A stretch of DNA of 28,683 nucleotides. It comes from Isoetes engelmannii (taxonomy: Eukaryota > Streptophyta > Lycopodiopsida > Isoetales > Isoetaceae). A program made the translations under genes and the position numbers. The notes under the pieces were generated by a model, which did not search any database, was not told where the DNA came from, and worked only from the letters and a program-made list of their open reading frames with translations. Location: the NCBI GenBank assembly GCA_011763485.2, contig JAANSK020035577.1, forward strand, positions 1-28,683. The letters run 5' to 3'. Within the stretch, counting starts at the first letter, position 1; each line of letters opens with the position of its first letter. Of the stretch, positions 1 through 9,400 are shown in pieces.

Positions 1-164
1 GGTTGTGCCACGTGTAAATCCCCAAAGCATAGCTAATCATAACCAATTAAGTGTACTTAATTAGTTATGACAACGTTGAGACAACGTCTAACCCTTAATG
101 TTAGTACCCCTAGGCCGTATCTAGGGTGACGTGTCAGTATTTATACACGTATAAATACCTGGAA
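1..164. other. Left-edge AT-rich segment, possible LTR or promoter remnant
   Basis: No coding sense is visible. The segment holds a near-perfect palindrome around 45-62 (aattaagt/acttaatt) and a TATA-like element with local dyad symmetry near 140-157 (tatacacgtataaata). It joins integrase sequence abruptly near 165. The TATA box suggests an LTR or promoter fragment, but it does not resemble the gypsy LTR at 1278, so an unrelated insertion or a deletion junction is equally possible. Confidence 0.3.
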
Positions 165-1276
165 CGTCACATTGGAAGAGTATTTCAATGGACTTTATTC
201 GGAATTGCCACTCTCTCGGGGTCATGATGGCATCATGGTCCTGGTTGATTGCTTCTCTAAGATGGCTCATTTCATTCCTTGCAATGTCACCATCACCAGC
301 GAGGGAACAACTGATCTCCTTCTTCGTGAAGTAGTCAAGCTTCATGGATTGCCAAACAATATCGTCGGTGATCGTGAACCTTAATTTATCGTAGGTTTTG
401 GAAACTTCTGGAGCTATTAGATGTTGACCGTCCGTTGACTTTCGATCATCATCCAAAAAGTAATGGGCAAGTGGAGGGCATAATCAGACTTTGGAATAAT
501 ATTTGCGGTGCTTTATCAGTTACCAGCAGGATGATTGAGTCGACTGACTTCCATTAGCTGAGTTTACCTATAATAACTCAGTATATACTTCTACTGGTCA
601 GTCTGTTCTTTCGAAACGCTGGTCAGTATCCTCGTTGGTCTCTTGATACCACTGGATATGATTTTGTCAATCCTAGTGCCGAGTCTAGTGCTGAGTCTCG
701 ACTTGAGAAACTCCAGGCTCTTCAATCATATCCGCAACACCATCTTCTCCGTGCACAATAACGTTATTGGCATAATGCAGATTTGCATCGTCAGGAAGCC
801 CCTACCTGGTGACCTTGTCTGGCTTTTGCGTAGGGACTTCCCTACCTCACGTTTCTGCAACAAGCTTGAGTATTGTCGCCTTGGTCCTTATAAGATCATG
901 GCTCAGGTCAATGATGTGGCTTTCTGGCTCGAGCTCCCCCCAAGCTGTTCATCTACATCCAATCTTGCATGTTTCACTATTGGAGCCCTACACACCTAAT
1001 CTCTTCCTGGATCACGTGCCTCTCGCCTACAACAGTGGAAATTGATGATCACAAGAAGTTCAAGGTTCGAGTGGTATTGGAGTTTCTGCGTCATCAGTTA
1101 TATTACTTTGTTGATTGGGAAGGATACTCTCCAAGTGACTGGACCTGGGAACCTACCGAGAATCTGACTAATGAACCTGACAAGATTGCGGAATTCCACC
1201 AGCGTTATCTAGACAAGCCAAGTCCAAGTACTTCGGTTCTCGCCCTGAAGACCCGGTGCCGTCATAGAAGGGGATG
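165..1276 (+). pseudogene. Ty3/gypsy chromovirus pol remnant (integrase core to chromodomain)
   Basis: This is the 3' half of a Metaviridae-type retrotransposon polyprotein, which inserted element cDNA into chromatin. Reading several frames in order: the integrase core start (PLSRGHDGIMVLVDCFSKMA, 172-384), the conserved HP.SNGQVE segment near 450-480, the YNNS..TSTGQS segment near 570-610, then the GPY/F-like module (RLGPYKIMAQVND) near 870-920, and a C-terminal chromodomain (YYFVDWEGYSPSDWTWEP) at about 1045-1215. The chromodomain tryptophans and the WEP motif are intact. Frameshifts and stops (for example after DREP at 384) make it non-functional. Reverse transcriptase, RNase H, protease and gag are missing, so the element is 5'-truncated or deleted at the junction near 165. 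The family assignment is firm; the clade within chromoviruses is not resolved. Confidence 0.85.
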
Positions 1277-1277
1277 G
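1266..1277 (+). other. Polypurine tract of the gypsy remnant
   Basis: The purine-rich agaaggggatgg sits immediately before the TGTGACGACC LTR start and downstream of the chromodomain. This is where plus-strand DNA synthesis would be primed. Confidence 0.6.
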
Positions 1278-1798
1278 TGTGACGACCATATGGGTATTCG
1301 TACCATACGAGCATTATACTCGCATGTAAAAAAGATGGCTACCACAGGGATGCAAAAGGGTAGTTGCACACGACAAGGTTTGAACTTACTTCTTGTTGCA
1401 AGTCACACACCTTTGCCAAGTGCGCTACCAATACTTGTTGAAAACATTCTCTTATACCTTCATCATATGCGCAACAACTTCTGGGAAGTCCTAGAGCATT
1501 GGAGAACCTATGTGCATGTGCAACACTTGACAAGATCTCATCCATAAGAGGTACGATCTGGATCGTTGATCTACATATATATAGAGGAGCCTCTTTCTCG
1601 TCAAACCATTCCGGTTCAATGCCAGTCTTGAGCCCTCTAGGCATCTATCTTGTGTTCCTACTTGCCTTCGGGCCATTGTATTCTTGATTCTTCCCTGTAT
1701 ATCAAATTTTGCATGTATCCCTTGCGTATTTCTTGCATATTTTCCCTGTTTTCCGCATAGGTTCATGACACTAGTTGAATAGGTTCATGACACTAGTT
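1278..1798 (+). repeat. Probable 3' LTR of the gypsy chromovirus
   Basis: It starts with TGTGACGACC directly after the polypurine tract, and has a TATA-like stretch (catatatatagag) near 1573-1585. The right edge is set by a diverged primer-site-like gggtatcagc at about 1799, so the end is approximate. No second copy of this LTR is in the window. If the sequence at 1799 is a primer-binding site, this LTR would also head another, now lost, internal region. Confidence 0.5.
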
Positions 1799-1799
1799 G
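1759..1799 (+). repeat. Two tandem 19-bp units at the LTR end
   Basis: The unit aggttcatgacactagttg occurs at 1759-1777 and again at 1781-1799 (period 22 bp), straddling the presumed U5 end of the gypsy LTR. Confidence 0.85.
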
Positions 1800-2580
1800 G
1801 GTATCAGCAAAGTAGTTGCTTAAAGTCCATTTCCATTATGATCTTTTACCAGAAACACTGTACCACCCGACTCGAGGATTTGTCGTTCCCATTGCTTCCA
1901 CCAGAACTACATTGCACTGCATCCGGTAGAATTTTCAAATGCACCATTACTGCATCTGGAATATTGAAGTTGCCCTGAAGTTTGTCGTTTAGAGCATATC
2001 CAAACTAGCTTTCAATTCTTTTGCAGATTCAAACCGGCTATCTCAAAGCTTCTTGAGCATTTATTGCTTTGTGATCGAAATCCAAAAGGTAAGAAATACA
2101 ACTAAAATTGAAATGGGGTGCTTTTGCTCCGCATGTAATTGCAAACTTGGCGCAATATGAAACTCGGCGTGATGCTAATCTACACCCTTAGTATCAAAGT
2201 GCTACACATAGAATTAAAGGCTTGGAGAGTCTGGGCCATTTGCCAGATTTAGCACTCCTATCTTATGTTTTGTAAATTATGCAGTGCTTAGCTTTTTGGT
2301 TCTTTGATTAATGTTTTACCCGGGTATTTATATAGTGCCATGGTCTTTTATCTTGATATCTTGTTCGGCGTCGGCGAATAGCTTCAATAATATTTCTAGC
2401 ATTGCATTGTTTTAGCTCTGCCACTTATCTTGATCTACAGAAAGAGAACATCTTTGATCTGTATGCTTAGAAGTACTAAAACGAGCTTATGATCTGGCCA
2501 ATGGCCACTTATTTGCAGACATCCTCACCTCCCTTGCCGTCGATATTCTCTCTTGACCCTGTCTCTATTTTAAACAAAAT
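1800..2580. other. Unassigned stretch between gypsy LTR and Copia A
   Basis: No transposon domain or long reading frame is recognisable. The only structured item is the exon-like segment at 2027-2088. A short tail at 2441-2470 (acceptor ctacag, then codons reading KENIFDLYA and a stop) could be a last exon, but the phases do not join cleanly in the better-looking frame. Confidence 0.4.
2027..2088 (+). other. Exon-like 62-bp segment, unidentified
   Basis: It is flanked by a good acceptor (ttcttttgcag) and a good donor (gtaagaa). One frame is open and helix-like (FKPAISKLLEHLLLCDRNPK); a second frame is also open. It could be an exon of an otherwise undetected plus-strand gene, a captured gene fragment, or chance. 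It cannot belong to the minus-strand host gene. The protein is not recognised. Confidence 0.25.
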
Positions 2581-2585
2581 GTAAC

Positions 2586-2804
2586 TATTCAAATACATGA
2601 AAACGAAGGAAGAAAGCGCATGGAAAACCAGCTTGATTACTTGAGAATGAACTCGAAATTACAACAGAAATAGAACCGTTTTTCAGCATCCTAACATGCA
2701 GGAGCTTGACTTAGCAGGTCCTTCAATTAGGCCTTAAAACAAGGAACTGGCAGTGAGGTGTTTTGCCAACCAGTTCGTTTCTAATAATATCATAATTGTC
2801 AACA
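2586..2804 (-). repeat. 3' LTR of Copia A
   Basis: On the minus strand it begins TGTTGACAATTATG directly after the polypurine tract. The first 24 bp recur with two mismatches at 5552-5529, identifying the LTR start. The distal end is inferred from the gtaac target duplication; it would end in GAATA rather than the usual CA. An alternative end is 2580 (TGTAAC). Confidence 0.6.
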
Positions 2805-2818
2805 CTCCCCCTCAAAAT
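2805..2818 (-). other. Polypurine tract of Copia A
   Basis: The minus strand reads attttgagggggag immediately upstream of the LTR start TGTTGAC. This is a typical copia plus-strand primer. Confidence 0.75.
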
Positions 2819-2914
2819 ATACTCACTGCCCAAAACTTCAAAATAACTTCAAACTAATCTGCAAACACAAAACAGCAAGAACATGTTCAACTAAACTGCA
2901 ACTGCAACGTTTCT

Positions 2915-5528
2915 TCAAATACTGATCATTCCCATCTCAGCTACACATTCTGCAAACCTCTTCCCAAGTGGTTTGGTGAAGATATCTGCTGTCATTCTTG
3001 CTGTCATTCTGTCAGTCCTTAGATGTTGTACTTTGATGTGGCCTTCAGCAATCTTTTCTCTAGTGAAGTGGAACTACACTTCAATGTGTTTGGCCTTAGT
3101 CCAGTTGGTTGGATTTTTAGCCAAAGAGACTGCAGCACTATTGTCATTGAACAAGACTGTGGGAGAAGAGTCTTGTTCAGGGTGGAGTTCTTTCAAGAGC
3201 CTTCTTATTCAGATGCATTCTTTGGCTGCACTCACAAGTTGAGGCTGCAGTAGCCTTTTGTTTTCGACTGCACCAAGATACAACTCCCCCTTGCAGGAGG
3301 AAACAATACCCAGTTCTGGATTTTCGGTCAGTGGTATCTCCTGCATAATCTGCATCAGCAAAAGCTTGAAGAGAAACATTAGAGTTGCCTTGATAGCAAA
3401 TGCCCAAGTTTGGTGTGGCATGGAGGTAGCGAAGAAGGCGCCTCAGTGCTTGCCAATGCTCAGGTTTGGGTGCTTCCAGATATTGGCTAAGGGTGATAGT
3501 GGCCTGGGTAATGTCTGGTCGAGTGCAGACCATGTAGTGCATGAGTGAGGCAATGATAATTTGAAAGGACATGCCACCGAGAGCTGCAGGGTCATGAGGT
3601 TTACTGTTGGAATCCATGGAATGGGTGCAGGTGTGCACACACAATTGCTGCCATGCATGTCACAAAGTTCAAGAATATTCTCGATGGATTTAGTTTGGTG
3701 TATGGTGATGCAGTGGTGCAAAGTATCATGAGAAACTTGGATGCCAAGAAAGTAGTCGAGGGGGCCAAGGTCTGTCATATGAAATTTCATGCTGAGAGCA
3801 GATTTGGTTTCTTGCATGAGTGCAGGGCTGTCACTGCCAAGAATCAAATCGTCTACATATAAGACGATGATGAGAGATCCATTGTACCTTTTATAGTAGA
3901 CGTTCCAGTTAGCTTGGCTCCTCAAGAATCCTTCTTGTGTGAAGAAGGTACAAATGGTGTGGTACCATTGGCGTGGGGACTACCTCAGGCCATAGATAGC
4001 TTTCTTAAGCTTATAAACCTTGTGTTCTTCTCCAACTGCAATAAAGCCAGGTGCTTGTCTAAGATAAACTTCTTCATCGAGCTTGCCATGGAGGAAAGCT
4101 GTCTTGACATCCATCTGTTGGAGGTCTAGGTGATTTGCTGCTGCAAGTGCTAAGACAAGTCTGACTGAATTGAGTCTAGCCACTGGAGCAAAAGTTTCAT
4201 GAAAATCAACGCCTCGGATTTGGGAATACCCTTTTGCTACAAACCTGGCTTTGAACTTACTGACCTCATTATGCTCATTGTATTTGATTTTGTAAATCCA
4301 TTTTGAGTTTATCACTTTTCTGCCCTTTGGTAGGTATGTAAGCTCCCAAGTGTCATTGTCTTGAAGTGATTATAACTCCTCATGCATGGCTTTAAGCCAA
4401 TCATCCTTGTTTGGACTGTTCATGGCATCCTTATGACTGGATGGCTCATCTGGAAGAATGGAGTTGTGCAATGCAATATAGCTGGAACTCTTACCTCTTC
4501 TGGAGTCTATGCACTCTTGCATTCTGCTGGTAACGTGTCTGACTCTTCCGGATCTTCCCGGGGGAGAGTCAATGAGTTCTTCCGTGTCCAAGTCACTCTC
4601 TTCTGGTTCCGAGGGAATGTCTAGCTCCTCTTCTTGGGACACACCTACGTCAGGTGAGTCATCCACATCCACACCCACATCTGAGTCAATCTCAGAATCA
4701 CTATCTGAGCGAAGCTCCATATTGATGTTTTGTCCACTTGTTTTGCCAATGTCAAAATGGTATTCATCAAGCCTCACACTTCGCCTTATGATGATTTTCT
4801 TTGTGGATGGTACATAGAGTCTGTACCCTTTGATCTCATCAGAGTAACCTACCATCATGCAAGGTATAGCTTTAGTGGACAGTTTGTCTCTTTTGAGATG
4901 GGCAAATCCATTGCAGCCAAATATTTTCACATCTTCCATCTCAGGTTTCCTCCCACTCCATATCTCCTCAGGGACTGCCTTGGGTACAACCTTGGTGGGC
5001 AGTCTATTCAATAGGTAGCAAGCCGTGTGGACTGCTTCTCCCCAAAATGCAGGGTCGATTCCATTCCCAAAAAGCATAGCCCGTGCACATTCAAGTACTG
5101 TTCTGTTCTTGCGCTCCACCACACCTGTTTGTTGATGCTCATGTGAAACACTCTTCTCGTGCTTGATTCCATGTTGTTTGCAAAAGGCATCAAACCTTTT
5201 ATTGACAAATTCCCCTCCCTGATCAGTCCTTATCTGTTTGAGCTTGAGGTCACTTTGATTTTGATTTTCAACTAGTCCCTTCCATTGGACAAATGAGCAT
5301 ACACCTCAGATTTATGTTTCAGAAACTAGACCCGCATTTTTCTACTGAAATCATCAACAATGAGTAGAAAGTACCTGGATCCTCCAAGTGAAGCAATTTT
5401 GGCTCGCCCCCACACATCCATATGGACTAATTCTAGGCATTGAATGGCTCTGTGTGCTTTCCCTTTTGGGAATTTCTTCCTGTGCATCTTACCAAGCATG
5501 CAGCCTTCACAAAGTTTCTTAGCCGCTT
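2915..5528 (-). pseudogene. Copia A pol: integrase, reverse transcriptase, RNase H
   Basis: The order integrase-RT-RNase H is diagnostic of Ty1/copia. From the 5' side: a GAG-pre-integrase Cys motif and integrase core (CEGCMLGKMHRKKFPKG, 5326-5528), integrase C-terminal half (GVVERKNRTVLECARAM, 4370-5122), an acidic D/E/S-rich linker, RT fingers (SKFKARFVAKGYS..FAPVAR) and palm (LDLQQMDVKTAFLHG) at 3980-4315, the catalytic YVDD at 3848-3859, then RNase H (ADADYAGDTTDRKSRTGYC, 3177-3644) ending ADIFTKPLGKRFAE with a stop at 2915. Segments from 5122 to 3443 share one frame broken by stops, one of them a CAG-to-TAG change in the GLxQSPRQW motif near 3978. Flanking segments need frameshifts, so the copy is inactive. 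Confidence 0.9.
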
Positions 5529-5552
5529 CTAACAATATCGTAATTGTCAACA
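5529..5552 (-). repeat. Truncated 5' LTR stub of Copia A fused to integrase
   Basis: The minus strand reads TGTTGACAATTACGATATTG and onward, matching the start of the 3' LTR with two mismatches. It then switches directly into integrase sequence (gcggctaagaaac). This is a deletion junction, not a normal 5' LTR. Confidence 0.75.
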
Positions 5553-6254
5553 GTAACTCTATAGTCGGGGACAAGTTCAAACACAAATGCTATACACAAA
5601 TCCAGCAATCAAAAACCTGACTGTAGGTAATCTTGGTTATTTTGATGTTTAGGCAGTGTCGCCATTTATGTATCAAAATAAAATTCTTTACCTGGCTATA
5701 GCTTCGAAGGAACCGCTGGTAAGGTTGCCACTTGCTTCCAGTCTCTTCAAGAAAACCGAGAGCCTTTCTAAATCTAAAAGCCGGAACCATCTATGTTGCA
5801 AGAATGCAGAAAACCTTGTGTCGCACATATTTAAATTTAAACTGCTGTGCTTGCCGGATTACATTGTAATCTTAAACCTGTGTAATCACAATCTCAGCCG
5901 ATTCCTAACTTGCTAACATCCACACCTTCTGCTGTGCCATCATCTCCCGCTAAAATATTTTAAACTGAGCTTTTCGTTTTGGACTCATAGAAAATTGAAC
6001 ATGGCTCTTCCCCACAGTGTGTTCAAGAGAAAATATCTGATTGCACATTCATTATTCTCAGTTTCTTATGCATTGAATGAAATTGAAAGACAACGATGAT
6101 GATGATGCTGCCAAGCCCATTTGGTCTATTTGATAACGATGCTGCCAAGGCATTTGAACATTTGGTCTATTTTTGTCGCTTCTGATTAGGTGACAATAAC
6201 ACTCCAATTAAGATGTCAAGCATTAAAATCGCATTAATTCCAAAATTAATCGTT
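5553..6254. other. Downstream flank of the host gene
   Basis: It holds the 3' untranslated or downstream region of the minus-strand ARM gene, with AT-rich stretches and no clear canonical AATAAA just after the stop. It includes one exon-like segment (5692-5790). A short imperfect duplication around 6098-6175 repeats gatgctgccaag and atttggtctattt. Confidence 0.4.
5692..5790 (-). other. Exon-like 99-bp segment, unidentified
   Basis: The minus strand shows acceptor aacatag, 33 open codons that look protein-like (FRKALGFLEETGSKWQPYQR within it), and donor gtaaagaa. The frame continues open through the putative intron to a stop near 5590. It lies beyond the host gene's stop codon, so it would belong to a different gene or be a captured fragment. 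The protein is not recognised. Confidence 0.3.
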
Positions 6255-6431
6255 TCATTGGGACATACAAGCCAACAACTGTTCACAAAGACGACGCAGT
6301 TCAGGTGATGAATCTAAAAATGAGATGCTGGACAACACTCTTTTAACATCGATTAATTGTGTTGCAATATCTTCAAGGATTTGATCATTAGAAAGAAGTG
6401 CTGCCATTAACTTTGCTCCAGCAATCCGTTC
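6255..6431 (-). CDS. ARM gene last exon
   Basis: It is 177 bp, acceptor gttatgcag, ending TGA at 6255-6257. It encodes ERIAGAKLMAALLSNDQILE and ends ELRRLCEQLLACMSQ. An upstream in-frame ATG lies before the acceptor, but the GFPE/ERIAGAK join keeps phase and is the natural reading. Confidence 0.85.
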   Translation of the reverse strand, partial: ERIAGAKLMAALLSNDQILEDIATQLIDVKRVLSSISFLDSSPELRRLCEQLLACMSQ

Positions 6432-9400
6432 CTGCATAACAGCAAGGTAGTCCACATGAGAAGGTCAATCTTTGGCACTACAACCGTTCAGCCTACATAA
6501 TAAAGGGGGTTCATCTTAATGGCAGTAACAAAAGGCTAAAATGAAGCTATTGTCAGTATAACAAAGCAAACAAGGAACATGCTCTTCACCACTTGAAGTG
6601 AAGTAACTAACTAAGATAACCCAGCCACTCCATCCTTATTTCTAACATGATATCAGAGCCAAGGTTGACAAATCATGCAAAATGATGTATCACTTGACCA
6701 CTTACATCAACTCATGAAAGAACTGTTAAAGTAACCGGAAGACCAATTAGGTTAATGAGACCTGTCTATGGGACCAATAACAGGAATATGCCCATAGAAA
6801 CATTTAGGTACCAAAATCAAAATACAGTAAATTAATAAAACTCAAAAGCAGCTGGATTTATGCAATGGCATTTGTTCCTCTCTTTCTTTCAAAAGAACTG
6901 CTTTTCTGTCGAGCTTCCCATCTTATCCTTTTAGGAGAGCTCAAGAATTGTCTCTACAGCCACCTTGCTGCCCCTATTACTCTTTAGGGGCCCTGAAGAA
7001 ACTGTCTAGAACCATTTTGCCTCCAGGTGGAGATAGGTCAGTTTCCTGCTTGTTGCTCTTCTTGTCCCCAAAGACGGCTTTAATTTGCATACTTAACAAT
7101 TCTCAAATTAATTAGAACAGTAGATTTTCAGATTGCCCAAATAAGAACTATTTTCCAATAAAAGGTGAGGTTTGAACGTGCATGTAATATATTTGAAGTT
7201 AGAAATTAGAGAGAAAAAGTTGGGACGTTTAATATGCTGTAGCTTTGATAAAAGATGAACAATTGATGTGACATTAAAAACACTTTACGATGACGTGGCA
7301 TGATCTGAGCAAGTCATGTACTATTAGGTCAGATTTAGGTCAGTTAAAGTGAGTTTCTAAACTCTAACACCCCTTCTGAAATGACACTCCAACTAAAAAA
7401 CCATAGAGAGTAACAAAAAACATCACTCTAATCTGAGAGCTACTGCTTCAAGGAGTGCATTCTAACTAATTTCTTCATTTGCTGGAATTTGAAGCCATTG
7501 AGGGGTTTGGTCATTCCATCAACCAGTTGATGGTCTGTAGGATAGTAATCAAAGTCTTGAGTGGAAAGCTGAAGCTGTTCTTGAGCACAACAGACGAAGT
7601 CTAGATGCTTGGTATCATGATGATACTTGAAATTTTTCATTAGGGCAATGGTCCCAGAATTATCATCATGCAACCTTGTTGACTAAATAAGTTGCTATAA
7701 GCCCTGGAAAAGATGTAACAGCCAAAGCATTTCTTGTATACCTGTAGAAAGAGCTTTCAGCTCGGCCTCAGTAGTGTTTAGGCTAACGGTGGTTCGTTTC
7801 TTGGAGGCCCACGTAAGAGGATCGGTTCCAAGTAAGGGTGCCCTTCAAATATGAAAGTAATCTAAGCGGCCACCCAATGTGTGGTAAGAGACGACACAAA
7901 GAAGACGCTAGTACAGAGAGCAAGATACACAAAACTGAGAAAAACTTGCATTGATCAAGAAGCTCATGTATAAGATGCACAAAACTGAGAAAAGCATTGA
8001 TCAAGAAGCTACTTATACATGAGTTTAACGTCTCTATTCTAACAAATTAACACTCTTTGGACTTACGGGACCATACTTGTGATGCATGTATGGTGACACT
8101 TGTCACCCATCTAACAATCTATCTAACCATTAACGGTTTAGTTTACCAACCCTACCACTACCCTTTAAACTAAAGTGTGATTCAGGTTATCCTTTTCAAG
8201 CACAAATCTCCCCTTTAAGCTAATTCCTATTGGTTTTTAATACATGTATTCTGCACTATTCTCATCACCTACTATAGCCAAGTTGGAATTTTGAAGAGTA
8301 TCTGCATCTGCTACAGCAAAGTGGGAGTGAACAGTCCCCTTTTCTTTCTTTTCATCAGATTTCCTTTCAACAGATCTATCATCTTGACCGTTTCTTGCTT
8401 TTCTTTTGCCACAATCTCTAGCAATATGCCCAAACTGATGACAGAAGCAGCACTCAATTTTGGACATATCCCTACTGCCTCTTTCCTTAAAATTAGTAAC
8501 CTTGTTGGAAGGATGTCCAACAAATGTAGCTTCAGATCCTCCTCCATTCTCTCGCTTAAGAACAACTTCTTCTTGCAAGAGCCGCTGTTCTGCAACAAAT
8601 AACCAAAACGCTCCATATATCTTATGTTGGTACTTACAGTTTTGTATGCTGCTGGTAGAGCTAACAGGATGTCTTGAACTAGCTCTTCCTCCTTGTAAAT
8701 ACCTTCAGCTGCAATAAAAGCCAACCTCCATGCTTTCAAAGGCCGTAGACTTAAAATCTGCTAGCTTGGCCATCCAAATCTTCTCTTTTATCGGTCCTTG
8801 TTGAGGCATGCCTTTACTAGAGAATTGTCTCTCAAGAAAGGCCCAAAGCTCCTTGAACTATGTCAATCTTCCAATCTGAGGCTGAATGGTAGGATCTACC
8901 AGCAGATTGATAGTTGAAACTGCTAAAGAATTCATTTCTAGTGCCCTTGCATTTTTTGTGCTGATAAAGTCTGCTTGAAAGACATCACCTAGCTTGTTAA
9001 AGATGAGATGGTGCTTCATATACACTCTCCAAGAATAAACACCCTCCAAGAATGATAACTTTTATTCGTCCTCGCATTGCTTGAAAATTTGAAGGGATCC
9101 ATCACCTTGAAAACTCCTCTTGATTTCAAGACCTATCTCACGACTCAAGAATTACGCACTCAAGAGTTACGCTGCCTTCTCTTCCAAGATCCAAGATCCT
9201 CAAAACGTTGCAAACCTTGTGGAATTCCCAAACCAAGAGAATAACTCTTGGATGACGCCACATAAACCGGCAATCCTGGCCCACCAAGTCTAAACCAGCA
9301 CTCCTCTTGCCTCATGTTCCCCAACGGTACTTCTGATTCACGGGGCAAATTAAATCTGCATGCCATGCCTAATATGCATGCATACATGCATACATGCAAA

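Larger units (their letters stand above)
2586..5552 (-). mobile_element. Copia A: internally deleted Ty1/copia retrotransposon
   Basis: The element runs from a 24-bp 5' LTR stub (5529-5552) through integrase, reverse transcriptase and RNase H to a polypurine tract (2805-2818) and a full 3' LTR (2586-2804). The sequence gtaac flanks both ends (2581-2585 and 5553-5557) and is the likely target-site duplication. Most of the 5' LTR, the primer site, gag, protease and the start of the integrase region are gone. Reading frames are broken. It lies downstream of the host gene's stop codon. Confidence 0.8.

Noticed and set aside
121-456. 111-codon minus-strand open frame
   Set aside because: It is antisense to the gypsy integrase remnant; no domain of its own.
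1339-1766. Two minus-strand open frames opposite the gypsy LTR
   Set aside because: They lie within non-coding LTR sequence and show no domain.
2575-2585. Alternative LTR end for Copia A at 2580 (TGTAAC)
   Set aside because: It gives TG...CA symmetry but leaves flanks (caaaa and gtaac) that do not match; the 2586 boundary gives matching gtaac flanks and was preferred, though not proven.
4509-4817. Serine-rich plus-strand open frame
   Set aside because: It is the antisense shadow of the acidic D/E/S linker of Copia A pol.
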